A stretch of 64,000 nt of DNA, taken from contig BCHX01000007.1 in the NCBI GenBank assembly GCA_001599755.1, forward strand, positions 3,162,001 to 3,226,000, in the 5' to 3' direction. The stretch's first letter is position 1, and each line of letters starts with the position of its first letter. Shown piece after piece: positions 43,131 to 54,221 of this stretch. The notes below the pieces were generated by a model. That model saw only the letters and a list, made by a program, of their open reading frames with translations, was not told where the DNA came from and did not search any database. The stretch is from Gliomastix tumulicola (taxonomy: Eukaryota > Ascomycota > Sordariomycetes > Hypocreales > Bionectriaceae). A program made the position numbers and the translations under genes.

Positions 43131-44119
43131 TGCGGATGAAAAGAAGATGAAAGATTGAAGAATTCCCTGTCTCCCAAGCACCCTTTTATGTTCAAAATTC
43201 GTCACTGCAAACAGGACAGGATTCATTTTGCTTGCTGGGTGACGTTGTCGATGAAGAGAATTCGTTGCGGTGAAGGTGAAGTGCTTGGATGTTTTGTCGA
43301 TGGTTATACCTTAGCCGAGGCTTGCACGGCTGGCAAGGCAAATACGATGAGCCCGCGGAGCCATTCCGGGCCCAGAAATCTCATGTCCGGGTGACTTGAG
43401 GTTTGTCTTAGTCACCTGCAGTGTCTGTAGTCATCTGCGGCTTGCTCGTTTGGCAGTTTGTGTCGGGAGCGAGGACTCACTCATATCTCCACCGCGCGCA
43501 TCTACCCGCCGGACCCTTTTCCCCGGACGCAGAAAAAGTGAAGATATGTTTGTGTGTGGCCCCTTTTGGCAGTCTTTCCGTGGAAGGGTAAATTGGAAGA
43601 CCTTGCAGAGAACCCTCAGTATCGTACTGGCGACTTCTATCGTACTGGCGACTTCTAAGCATCGTCACACAGATTGCACTCTTCTCTTCCAGCCTAACCA
43701 AGCTCAAAGTCGTCTAATATTCTGGTTCTTTTATGTGAGACGCCTGGTCTAGATCGGCATTTGATCAGTATACTTGCCCGAAGCTGCCCCCTAGCTGCTA
43801 GTTCACGTGCCTGGTGTTTCGACCTCGACATCCGTCCTGGGCGCTTGGATGGTCTGTTGGCTCTTATGAATGATCGTCTGAATATCATTTCACCACTAAT
43901 ATAACTCATTGTATGTCTCCGAAGCTGCAGGAGAATAAGCGATAGGAGGATAAATTCCCAAGAGACCATTTGTCACTGCCCATATCTCTTCACATTGCAC
44001 CCTAATGTAGAAGAAATCCAGGAAAAGGGCGTTGATGTATCTATCAAAATGTGAGTCATCTCATCTAAGGCTCTACATCCTACATCCTACAACTACTCAA
44101 AATTTCTCTCCTCATCTTA
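43131..44119. other. Intergenic region, no gene supported
   Basis: Between the repeat array upstream of the HEPN-like gene and the 3' end of the second F-box/ankyrin gene. Frames up to about 118 codons lack motifs. Contains an 18-bp direct repeat at 43620-43655. Confidence 0.5.
43620..43655. repeat. 18-bp perfect tandem duplication
   Basis: TATCGTACTGGCGACTTC occurs twice without a spacer in non-coding DNA. Confidence 0.9.
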
Positions 44120-46807
44120 TTATAACGTCCACAAATCGCGGAGCAAGCCTTGCTTAAGTAAGGGAACGCTAACCCCGGGTCTAAAGAGCGGTCGCGTCTC
44201 GCCAGACAGATTGTCGTTGAACACGATCCTATTCTGGAAAAGCAGGCACCGAGCCCTCCACGCCTTCTTCCATCCGGGTAGCCGAGCGCTTCGCCTGATT
44301 TTACGCGTCTCAGTAGCTGTGTAGTCCATAAGCAATTTCCTTGCGAGAACGACCTGCTCCCGCTGTTCCCGGCCTTGCTCGCTCACCTCCTCGTCCGTAC
44401 ATGGCGGAATGTCGAATGCAGATCCGCCACTGGCTTCGAATATAAACTCGAGGCAGTCAAGGATGGGTATGATTTCTTCGACACGGCGAGTCGTCGGGAC
44501 AAGACCGAGAAAGATTAAGCTAAACTCGGCGGCTCTTGATGTAACTATCTCGGGCCCATTGCCACAAGATGCCACGAGGGATCTTAGTATGGAAACGTCT
44601 GGATCCTTGGAAACCCGCGCTATACAGAAGCCAACGTCCACATAGGGGTGTTCTCTGAGCGGCTGGTACTTTAATATATGTCTAACAAACGATTTCACGA
44701 TTGGCATCTCCGTGGCTTGTTCAAAGGCCGAACGCTGTGGAGAGGCGGCCTTGTACGCCGAGACACCATCCTCAAAGAAGGTATTAATAACATCGAGTAT
44801 CAGCCACTCGTGGCGGTACTGGGAGTCTGGGTGTCGAAGGCGACGCGCGCTCCATAAATGCAGGTCTACAAGCATCTCCAGTGCGTACTGCGTCTCCCAG
44901 CAGGTCTGTAGCTTTGGATTTCGCATCTGATTCAAAAGCTTGTGTACAACGTCTATGCATCCACGCTCCCCCAAAGCTACTTCATAAGGGGAGTACCGAT
45001 CCCCCCACTCATAAGGGTAGTCCCAATAGTACAGTAGGTCCCGTATAGCCTCGGGACGTTTCGCGATAACTCGATTCGTGTCACGATCAAGTATCGTCAA
45101 CATGCGCTTACTTGTGCATTCCCACGCACGCTTGTACTCAGAGCTTGGTCTGAATCCTCCTGAGCCAGTGTCTGGTCTGAACGAGCCTAAAAAGGTATTC
45201 CAAAGGCCGAGGATGTCGTCATCGTTGAGATCACATGGGCCGCAGGCTTTAAGTAGCAGCCCGTATTTGTCCGTACTGTAGCACATGGCAATCTCTAAAG
45301 GGCTCGGTTCTGAACGGTGCTCCACGAATTTTCCCGATGTGCCTCTGTACGGACGAGCACCATGTTTGATGAGAAGCTTTGCGATCCCACAGCCGCCGCC
45401 TCTATAGCTATATCCCCATTTCCTAACTTCACGAGTGAGCGCTGTGCCTTTGGCGACAAACGTAAGCTCGGGATCTGCGCCACTCTCAAGGAGGAATTTA
45501 ACTGTCCGGAGACCATCTCCATGGCGATAGTTATTTGCGACTGCCCGGTACAGGGGTGTTTCGGCAGCCTCTTTGTCCGGATCGCCATCCACCATCTCCT
45601 CGGGAGTTTTCCAACCCCGATCGATGTCAGCCCCAGCTCGCACCAGCTCCTCCACGGCAATCCAATTCCCTATATCCGCTGCAGCCGCAAGACACCTGCG
45701 GAGATCATCAGGGCCTGGGGGCCGCGACGTCGACTTCAACAAACGCTGCAGGAGGTCCCTTGCTGGCCCAAAGTTGTCTTGGGGTTTATTTCTGGACATG
45801 GTGTTCAAGGTATCACGGTGGTCGACACCTGGCATATCGAAAAGTTCCAGAGCAAGGGAGTAATTGCGTGCCGCAACCACGGCTTCAAAAATGTCTACAG
45901 ACCAGCTGCTCCCCTTGGTGTCTTGTACGATGACCTGGCAAGCTAGGTCAGCCCCCACGTCTAGGAGATGCTTGAAAAGCTCGGCATCGCGTAGAGGCTG
46001 ATATAGCCAAGCATACATTAGCGGGGTATAGTCGCGCCAGTCGCGTTGGTTCAGCTCTGACGCGTGACCCCGGCCGATCATGGCTCTAACCAGGGCCAAA
46101 TCGCCGGAGACAGCTGCCGCATGAAGCACGGTCGAGCCTTTCCCTGTGCCTAATGCCACGGGTGGCACAGGGGATTGAGAGAGAAGCAGTTCGGCAACTG
46201 CTTTCTGACCCGAGCAGAGAGCGACGTGGAGGGGTGTCCATCTCGGGGGCTCCTGGACCTCTTTACACCGAAAAGAGTCGAGACGCCGAGGGTCGACGCC
46301 ACACTTGCAAATGCCGCAGCAGCCCTCGGTCGGGCTAGCGCCTAGCTCGAGAATCTGTCCAACGACCTCAAGATGGCCAGCTTGTGCCGCCAGATGGATA
46401 GGAGCTGCAACTCGCAGCCTTGAAGACCAGCGAGGTTCCGTCCCGTATAGCGGGAACCATCTACCCTTTCCCTCGGGACGTTCGATAGGATCTTGGTCGT
46501 CATTCTTCGTGATGGGAAGGTGCATGTCCGAATACTGCCCAATCGTGTAGAACACCCGGTGTATGTTGATATCAACGTCATGAGCGGCCGCTATGACGCG
46601 GGTGAAGCCCTTAAGAGCAGCCCAGAGCGCAATACGGGCACCTCGCTCCTGGGGTAGATGCGCGGCACGTTCGTACGCCAGCCAGTTGAAGGAGACATAG
46701 TTTCTTTGGCTGGTCTGGGAAACTGCAAGGATCTCGGCGCATGACGGCAAGTAGCTAGCAATCTGAGCACAGAGCTCCGGCGGGAGACTGTCAAGACCTT
46801 TGGCCAT
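44120..46807 (-). CDS. F-box-like ankyrin-repeat protein (paralogue of 25766-28654)
   Basis: 895 residues from the ATG at 46807, chosen because the next residues (MAKGLDSLPPELCAQIASYLP) align with the start of the paralogue. The frame stays open 98 codons further upstream but that part has no counterpart. The F-box-like segment is residues about 4-40. Ankyrin repeats follow from about 150 (PIHLAAQAGHLEVVGQILELGAS, TPLHVALCSGQKAVAELLLS, STVLHAAAVSGD) and reappear at about 380-470. Conserved blocks shared with the paralogue run to the C-terminus, so both are full-length copies. They are in opposite orientation about 16 kb apart. An SCF adaptor role is inferred from the F-box only. Confidence 0.85.
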   Translation of the reverse strand: MAKGLDSLPPELCAQIASYLPSCAEILAVSQTSQRNYVSFNWLAYERAAHLPQERGARIALWAALKGFTRVIAAAHDVDINIHRVFYTIGQYSDMHLPITKNDDQDPIERPEGKGRWFPLYGTEPRWSSRLRVAAPIHLAAQAGHLEVVGQILELGASPTEGCCGICKCGVDPRRLDSFRCKEVQEPPRWTPLHVALCSGQKAVAELLLSQSPVPPVALGTGKGSTVLHAAAVSGDLALVRAMIGRGHASELNQRDWRDYTPLMYAWLYQPLRDAELFKHLLDVGADLACQVIVQDTKGSSWSVDIFEAVVAARNYSLALELFDMPGVDHRDTLNTMSRNKPQDNFGPARDLLQRLLKSTSRPPGPDDLRRCLAAAADIGNWIAVEELVRAGADIDRGWKTPEEMVDGDPDKEAAETPLYRAVANNYRHGDGLRTVKFLLESGADPELTFVAKGTALTREVRKWGYSYRGGGCGIAKLLIKHGARPYRGTSGKFVEHRSEPSPLEIAMCYSTDKYGLLLKACGPCDLNDDDILGLWNTFLGSFRPDTGSGGFRPSSEYKRAWECTSKRMLTILDRDTNRVIAKRPEAIRDLLYYWDYPYEWGDRYSPYEVALGERGCIDVVHKLLNQMRNPKLQTCWETQYALEMLVDLHLWSARRLRHPDSQYRHEWLILDVINTFFEDGVSAYKAASPQRSAFEQATEMPIVKSFVRHILKYQPLREHPYVDVGFCIARVSKDPDVSILRSLVASCGNGPEIVTSRAAEFSLIFLGLVPTTRRVEEIIPILDCLEFIFEASGGSAFDIPPCTDEEVSEQGREQREQVVLARKLLMDYTATETRKIRRSARLPGWKKAWRARCLLFQNRIVFNDNLSGETRPLFRPGVSVPLLKQGLLRDLWTL

Positions 46808-47414
46808 GATGAGTAGTTGTGAAATTTTTACACAGCGTTCTGTGACGAGAGTGTATGTACGAGTGTGAGAAGATAGCGTCCAGAGAACAAGGTAAAAAAA
46901 TGACGCTGCTTCAGAATCAAGAGAGGCAGGCGGTCTCCCAGTGGGAAGGTAGGACTTATTTGTACTCGAACAGGGGCTTCGGAGCCGCGCAGGACTCAAG
47001 CCAGACAAGCTCTGTCCCTGACGCCGTGCCACACTTGTTCCATCATGCTCGAGAATGAGCGTCAACGCACTGCGATATCGATCAAAGTCCCCTTTATTCA
47101 TCTCTTGCCTCTATTTCTCGCAAATGGCGATCAAGTGTGAATACCATACATACCTACATAGCTTAGACACAGCGTCCCGCAGGCGAACGGGCCAGTCCTT
47201 TGTGAGTGCAGAACAGTCAGCAGCAGTGTAGTGAACAGCCACGAGCAGTTGACTACATGCTCAGACCAACACTAATCGCCAGTCGTGTTCGTAGATCATA
47301 GCATTGAAGGGCTAGTCATCCCAGCCAGCTGTCTTGGTCCGGTCTCAACGGCCCAGCTAACGAAAGAGGGCATTGAGGCAGCAACCGTCCCTCCGCCTGG
47401 ATAGTCAACCGCCC
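46808..47414. other. Intergenic region
   Basis: Promoter and 5' leader of the F-box/ankyrin gene and 3' flank of the aminotransferase-fold gene. No feature recognised. Confidence 0.5.
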
Positions 47415-48864
47415 TCACTTCCTAAACTCCCCCTTGGCCACCCGCTCACAGAGCACCTTGAGCGTCCGCCCAGCCCACTCGTAGTCCCCCAGATCAAGAT
47501 ACACCTGCGCGCTGATCCGCACCCAGAACCGGTCCCACCGGTAGTACACGGCCATGAACGTCTTGTACTCGTCCACGAGCGTCCCCTGCATCCAGTTGAA
47601 CGCGTCGTTGGCCTCCGCCCCGGTCGCAAGCACCGTGTCCCCCGGGCCAGCCTGCTCGCGGCCTTTCTCCCCGACCCAGATCGGCAGCGCGACGTTGGCC
47701 ATGGCGCAGTCGGTCAGCGTGCCGGCCCTGTTCTCGAGGAAGGACGTGCCGAGGATGGCGGCGACGGTCGCGATGCCGCGCTTGTTGAGATCCCAGAGGT
47801 AGGCCATGATGCGCGCCTCCCCTCCGAGGACGTCCCTGCGCCAGGCGATGGCGTCCTTGACGCAGAGATATGCCGAGTCGTCGCGCGTCCCGACCCATTC
47901 GAAGTTGCGCACGAAGTGGTTCTTGCCGTCGCCGCCGTCCGGCAGCGGCTGCGTGCGTTTACCGCGGCCAGGGTGCTTGGGCGTGTATCCGCGCGCCGTG
48001 GCCAGCGTGGACGGGAGGAGGTGCTGGTTGCGCAGCGGCACGTGGAAGACGGCGCAGGCGCGCGGCACGTGCAGCCACTTGTGGCAGTTGGTGACGAAGA
48101 AGTCCGGGTTCGCGGCCGACATGTCCAGGGCCACCATGCCGATGCCCTGCGCGCCGTCGACGAGGCTGATGATGTCGAGGTCGCGGCAGGCGGCCACCAT
48201 GGCCTCCCAGGGGAACACGAGGCCCGGGTTCGAGCTGACGACGTCGAAGAGCGTGAGGCGGGCGCGCTTGCCTGCTGCCTCGAGCTTCTTCACCTCGTCC
48301 CTGAAGATGGCGAGGATCTCGTCGTCCTCGAGCGGGTAGACGAGGTCGATCTCCACGACGTCGACTTTCTCTGGAAATACATCCGTGACGAAATCCTCCG
48401 CGCGAGCACAGGCGTCGTAGATGGTCCCAAAACTGAGGATGATGTCCTTTCCATCGTCGTTCCATACAATGTTCCGCAGGACAGTGTTCACCGCCTCGGT
48501 CGCGTTGGCGACAAACACGACCGTCTCCAGCGGCGCATTGATGAGGTCAGCTGCGGCAGCGCGGGACTCGTCGTTCAGACGCGGGAGATCGTTCCTGATG
48601 AACGGGTCGGGACGGGCCTCGTACAGGTCCTGGTAGTGGCGGCGTTTGTCCATGATGTAGTTGGGGATCGCCCCGAAGGAGCCTGACATACGATCAGCGA
48701 CGTCCAGTACGCCGACAAATGAAGCGACACCTACCGTGATTCAGGTTCCTCCACTCCGGGTCGAAGGGGAACTCGGCCTTGATCTCCTGGCCAAGTTGTT
48801 TGATGCCTCCAGCCACCGTTTGTGTCTTGCCCCGAGAGGGGAGATCCGCAGTGTCGAAGCCCAT
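47415..48864 (-). CDS. Class V aminotransferase-fold PLP enzyme (Egt2/isopenicillin N epimerase-like)
   Basis: Two exons, 48864-48735 and 48682-47415, give 465 residues. The 52-nt intron splits the family motif NLNHGSFGAIP. The PLP-lysine motif is VTNCHKWLHVP, preceded by LVDGAQGIG with the conserved Asp that contacts the PLP pyridine nitrogen. The N-terminal part (RPDPFIRNDLPRL, ATEAVNTVLRNI) matches fungal proteins related to hercynylcysteine sulfoxide lyase (Egt2) of ergothioneine synthesis and to isopenicillin N epimerase and cysteine desulfurases. The exact substrate cannot be read from sequence. No targeting signal, so cytosolic. Confidence 0.88.
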
Positions 48865-49701
48865 GATGGCGATAAGATGTCGATGCACAAGTGAGTGCAG
48901 AAGAAGAGCTTCGGCGTCAATATATACAGCACGGAAGGGCCCGTCAGAGGTGGAATATGTATGTATTTATGTATGTATGTACAGGGAGAGAAGGATCAAT
49001 GTCGAGGTGGCGGTTCTGGACTGCATCAAACAAACACCCCGCAGATGGATCGTCGCCGGTTCCTCTGAATTCATCCGAACCCCGCCGACGCACGAATCCT
49101 TATCGGGCTGGTGACCCAGAGCCAGAGCCACAGGTAGTTAATACGAGTACATAATCGGCAGCGGCTCAGGAGCGGATGTCGGACATCGGACACGCCTCCG
49201 GCCTCACTCAACATTTTGTCTCGGGCAGTACAGTGACGACCAGATGAGGCAAAGGCTCGTCAGCCAAGGGAGTCAGCCAAGGGAGTCAGCCAAGGGAGTC
49301 GGTCAAGCAGTGATGGTAGACGATATCGTCACAGCCCTGTTCATTGATAATATCTGGTATCTAGATAAATGCTGACCCGGTGGAAGAAACGCCGTCCCCC
49401 AAAAACCAAAAGATCTGGTAGAAAATAAAATATAAAAAGGGCACAAAGACCCAGCCCAGTGAAAAAGAACCCAGCCACGCCTGTGATATCTCACATCTCC
49501 TCATCCGCATGAATCATGGCTTGCTTGCTTACTCGCTCGCTAAATCGAAGAAGCACGTGCCCAAAACACACAAAGGTCCCTGCCCATCGCTGAATGAGAA
49601 ATGGAAGAACTGCCCTGCGAAAAGCGTATGTATATATATATAGAAGGTCCCAGGCGTGCCAGGTGATGACGCAGGCGTGTGAGTCGGGGCATGAAAATTG
49701 C
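48865..49701. other. Intergenic region with simple repeats
   Basis: Upstream region of the PLP enzyme gene and 3' flank of the sirtuin gene. Contains a GTAT microsatellite near 48957-48981 and a 13-bp triplicate at 49261-49299. Confidence 0.5.
49261..49299. repeat. 13-bp tandem repeat, three perfect copies
   Basis: CAGCCAAGGGAGT occurs three times in a row, followed by a diverged partial copy. It lies about 400 bp upstream of the PLP enzyme start. Confidence 0.95.
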
Positions 49702-52700
49702 CTACTTCCCGAGGGGAAGCCAGTCGCTGATCGTATCCCAGCAGTTGATCCATTTCAAATGAACCAAGGATATCGCCGCCTCGTTCTCCTTTGCATTCCT
49801 GACGGCATCAGGGCCCGGGGCCTCCGGATGCTGGGGAACCAGGGGTGGTGGTGCTGGGGCGAAAGGCGCGGGAGCCGGGGGCATAGGAGTCGATACGAAC
49901 GTAGGTGTAGCTGCTGCGGGTGTCACTGTCGCTGTCGTATGGGCGTTCTGTGGCCAGTACGTGGGTTGAGGCCACTGGTACATCCTGTCCAGGACCTCCT
50001 GGTGCATCTCTGCCACCCGCATCCCGTCGTCGATCTCCCGTTGCAAGTTCGCCGAGACACGCCTAAGGTCTCGACCAAACTGAGGACAGGGTCCTTGCGG
50101 AGGCCCTTGCGGAGGGCTGAGAGGCTCGATGGGCGGAGGCCGCGGATCGAGCTGCGGCGGCGTTGGTGGCTGCATGTTTTGCAGAGGCGGAAGTGATTGC
50201 CCATCAAGCAGAGGCGGAGGGGGCTGCATGTGCTGAATTGACGGGAGACTCCTCTCCGGGCTGCCATCCGTCCTGCGACGCCTGATCTTAGCAGACTTCT
50301 TGGGCTGACAGGGTGTGCTGGTGGCAGAAAAACTGCCGAACATGTCTGAGGCTTCAAGCTGAAGGCCAGTAGGTAGCGCTGCATTCTGAGGCCGCTTCGC
50401 CGCTGGTTGCCCGCCATCTTCATCCCCGTAGATCTTCTTCCTCTTCCTTATGCGAGGGTTGTCCTTAACAGATCGCAGGATGGAGCCGACCGCGGAATGA
50501 AGATCACGAATGTGCGGGCTCGGGGGGAGCGATTCGACGAAATGAGGTTGCTGTACTACTATCGGATGCTCAGGCTGGGCCATGAGATCGGCGTCGGTTT
50601 GGGCGTCGGTTTGGGCGTCGGTTTGAGCGTCGGAACGGCCTTCGAGCTGAAATTGGATGAATGACGGGGCGGCAGCGCTGGCCTCAACCTCAAGCTCTAC
50701 CATGGATTGCACGGCAGGCTGTGGCTCTGGCTCTGGTTCCTGCTGTAGCTGATCCTGGGGTGCGGGCTGGGGCTCTGGCTGCTGCGGTTCTGCCTGGAGC
50801 ACGGACGGAGCTTCTGACTCCTGTCCCTCGACGGCTTTGCTTGCCCGACCGTGGTTTGGGTTGAGTGTTGACGAAGGCTGCTTCTTCTTCCCCCGCTCGA
50901 GCGCAGCCGGTGCCGACTTCCGCGCGCGTCTAGGTCTCGTCGCCTTCTGAGCCACGCTCGGCTTCTCGGCGACTTCGATGGTGGCCTCGACCACACACGT
51001 GTCAGGGGTCGCGACGATATGGGTTTCCGTTTCCTCGACAACGACGATGGCGTCCTTGGGCGACTCGTCCTCCGACTCTTCAGGCGTCTGCACCTGGATC
51101 GTCCCTTCCAAGGACAGACGCTTCTCGGCCTTCTTCGACGACTTGTTGGTGGTGGTCTTTGGTTGGTCAGGCTCGGAGGGAAGCGGCAGCTCGCGGGAGC
51201 CAGTGATGCGGCTCAGTTCGTCCATGATCTTCTTGGTACACCACGCACCGTTGGCTCGTGAGTCGCGCATGGCTACAGGATTCTTGGCCATGGGCTTCTC
51301 CTTGGGTGCCTGCGGAGCCTCCCAGAGCTTCGGCACGCGGCCCTGCAGGTCGTCGACCCAGGCATCACAGTCCCACTGCACCCAGTAGTCGATGAAGTCG
51401 CCCCAGGAACTCTCGGGCGGCTTGGTGAAGTTGACAAAGACGACCTTGCCACCACGGTTGTGGATTGCGTTCGCGAACTCCCGGACCATGACCTTGAGCC
51501 CGTGGACGCGAAGACTGGTGCCGAGGATGAGCAGGAGGTCGGGGCAGAGAGAGATGTCGTGGGTGACGATGGGACCGATCAGGTGAGCGTTTGGGTGTTC
51601 CTCTCCATAGAGGACAATATCAGGTCGAAGTTTCCCGACCCCGAGCGCACGCTTTCCGCGTTCCTCTCTGGCCACCGTTGCACCGATGCAATGAGGACAC
51701 TCTGGCTGGTGGCCCGACATTGTCTCCGTCTCTCGCCCATCGTCCCATGTTGTGTTGAGGCCGCAGCGAAAGCACCTCAGGCACTCAAGCGAGCCATGCA
51801 AAAACACGCACTCAACACCCGACGACCGTGACGGCTCCAGCTTGGGTGCCTTGGTAGCTTCTGCATTGGATGTTTCCGCATCGGTGGGTGTCCTCGTGCC
51901 GTCCTCGCTCTGCGACTGACTCGCTGAAGGAGCCGCTCCATTCTTACTGTCGTTGACCTCGTCCACCATCTTGCTAAGCTGGGCAAGGTTGGCTGTCGAC
52001 CGGCGCGAGAACCGGCCTCTGCTGCCAGGACCGTCCTGCAAAGACGTAGACAGCCCGACCTTCTCCTCGATACGATCGATATTCTGTGTGTAGCACCGAA
52101 CGAGCTTTCCTCTATCCCTCAGATGGCTGATGAAACGATGTGATGTTGTGGGCTCGCAGTCGCGAATCTTCTGTCGTAATGAGGTAGCAAACGTGTAGAA
52201 AACAGAGGTCCGTACCGGGTCAGACCAGATGGAAGCATCGAAGAGGTCCTTGCCCTTCATATTGGGAAGGGTGGCTCGCTGGTTCGAGGAGCCCTGGGAG
52301 GAGACGAACAGCCTCATCGGGAAGGAGTCCTCTAGGTCCGACTGGGAAGTACTGCTCCGCCGGCTGGGGCTGCTGTCGGACAAAGCTTCGACTTGGTATG
52401 GATCGTAGCATAACGGCGGTGGTGATGAGAGTGGCGAGGAGCTCGGGGGGTGGGAGGTGAGCTGTGCGACGCGCGAACGCGTCTGGCGCTGAGGAAATAA
52501 CGGGGGCGGGCTTCGAGCTCGAAACGCGGACGGCGGTATTAGGAAATCCTCGAGCGGTGGCGACGAGAGGGGAGAGGATGATACGGGAAGGGCGACGTGG
52601 ATAGCCTGGCGAACAGGCTGTGGCGTGCAGATGCTTGATTCTTCGGGGATCTCGACTTCGATCGGGCACGACGAGGGCAGCTCGAGGGTCGTGTCTGCGC

Positions 52701-53182
52701 TGCTGGGCTCGGGAGACTGGCAGACCGTGATCGAGTCCACGCGTGGCTCGAGAGGCTCGCTGCTTGCCTCTTCAATGTCCTCGGCGCGGACCTCGATGCT
52801 GTCTTCGTGGGACAAACGCCTCCTCTTAGGTGATCGTTCTAGTTCTGGCTCTGGTTCTGGCTCGTCCACGGGGCTGCACGGCTCGGAGTCGCTGTCGGTT
52901 TGGGAGGGTGTATCTTGTTGCAAGTTCTGTCGAGCAGCCGCGTCGAATTTCGCCTGGATCAAGGAGTAGAGACCATTTTCGGAGCGAAAGTCCTACGATA
53001 TCTCAATGTTAGCCAATATCACATCGGAGGGGAGAGGGGACGCCTCGCAAACGCACCGGAATGCCCGAGTTTGTGCTGATCCCCGCGCCGGTAATGACGA
53101 CGACCTTGCGAGCCTTGAGTAGAGCATTGGCGACATCCTGGAGCTCCTCGTGGGAGCTCGAGTCGACGCGTAGAGTGGGCAT
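49702..53182 (-). CDS. Sirtuin of the Hst3/Hst4 type with long C-terminal extension
   Basis: Two exons, 53182-53057 and 52992-49702, give 1138 residues. The 64-nt intron splits the NAD-binding region: GAGISTNSGIP then DFRSENGLYS. The catalytic core continues with TQNIDRIEEKVGL, the catalytic His in FLHGSL, a zinc site (CLRC/CFRC and CPHC), GKLRPDIVLYGE and LLLILGTSLRVHGLKVMV, ending near residue 560. An acidic, Ser-rich insert with a KRRR signal (about 60-260) separates the first motif from the rest. The C-terminal 570 residues are Pro/Gln-rich with a TDAQ repeat. Hst3/Hst4 enzymes remove acetyl from histone H3 Lys56 and affect genome stability and, in moulds, secondary metabolism. Nuclear location is likely. 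Confidence 0.92.
50591..50638 (-). repeat. 12-bp tandem repeat encoding TDAQ in the sirtuin tail
   Basis: GCGTCGGTTTGG (plus strand) repeats about four times; read on the minus strand it gives an Asp-Ala-Gln-Thr repeat. Period 12 keeps the frame, so copy number may vary between strains. Confidence 0.9.
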
Positions 53183-54221
53183 CCTCGCGGTTGGCGGCGT
53201 GGGAGGGAAAAAAAAAAGGGCACCTTCGCGGAAAAGGACCAGGGCCGTGCTGGCTGCGGGTGTTCAACGCGAAGCGAACGAGCGGGCGTTGGCCCAATCC
53301 CGCACGTGACGGCACCTCGAGTGCTTCCCGAGAGTGTTACTGCGCGTGGAGAGTGTGCCTGGCAGTCGTCATCGTGTTTGACGAGGGCGCGGCGGTCGTG
53401 AATCAGGTGGGAGGAAGGGAAGCGCCCGGGGCGAGACCTAATTCCACAGGCAGGGGCCGAGGCGGGCAAGTGACGGGCGGTCTCTCGTGTCGGTCGGCGC
53501 GCGCGTAGAAGCAGGGCAGGGCGACACGGCTGGCAGGGAGCGTCGCGTTTTGAAGGAGCGGATTGGCGAGGTCGTATTTCCCCCGTGGCCGGCGGTGAGG
53601 TTGAGGAAGCACAGCTCGGCAACGCACAGCGAGAGCAAGCAAACTGGAAGACGAGGTGGAGTTGAAGATGGAGGGCAGCCGCCTCCGCTTCGTGGCTGCT
53701 GTTCTCGAACCTCGACGCGCCTGCGGAGTACGTACCGAAAATAACAGCACACCGCAGGCATGGGAATAGGCAATAATCCGCATGGCGTCCATGGCTGTTG
53801 TGTTTGTTGTCGCGCTGGATCCACTGATGAGCAGGCACGATTTAGCGGCGTCTGGCTGGGATGTCGTGGTTAGTGATTCCTCGAGCACTGAGAGCGGTCG
53901 AGGTTCGTTATCTTTGGCGGTGAAAAGACCCTGCCGAGCTTAGCGCAGGAAGCAACAGTCGCGACAGCGGGTGTTTTCAGGGCGTCATCCGCTGTAACCA
54001 CTGAATCTCCAGCAAGTCGCGCTTGGTGCTGAGTAGAACCCCACTAAAGTCGGGTACTCAATTTACCCGGGACTCATTGGCATCATCCAGCAGCAAACAG
54101 CTGCGCCAGCATCGCGCTTGCCTCAGACGGTCATCAGGGTGGTGGACGCCAATGCGGTTTATGCAGCCATCAAGTCTAATATATTACGGTCTACACTCGC
54201 TCGATTGTCCTATTGCAAGCC
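53183..54221. other. Intergenic region upstream of the sirtuin gene
   Basis: Promoter of the sirtuin gene and 3' flank of the protease gene, both minus strand. A 281-codon frame at 52993-53838 is rich in Arg/Pro/Ser and overlaps the sirtuin first exon and intron, so it is not a gene. Confidence 0.55.

Noticed and set aside
42816..43226. N-terminal extension of the HEPN-like protein to the ATG at 43226
   Set aside because: It runs through 95-bp repeats whose period breaks frame between copies; the ATG at 42815 has a better context.
47373..48686. 437-codon plus-strand frame over the PLP enzyme gene
   Set aside because: Antisense shadow of a GC-rich gene with clear PLP motifs on the other strand.
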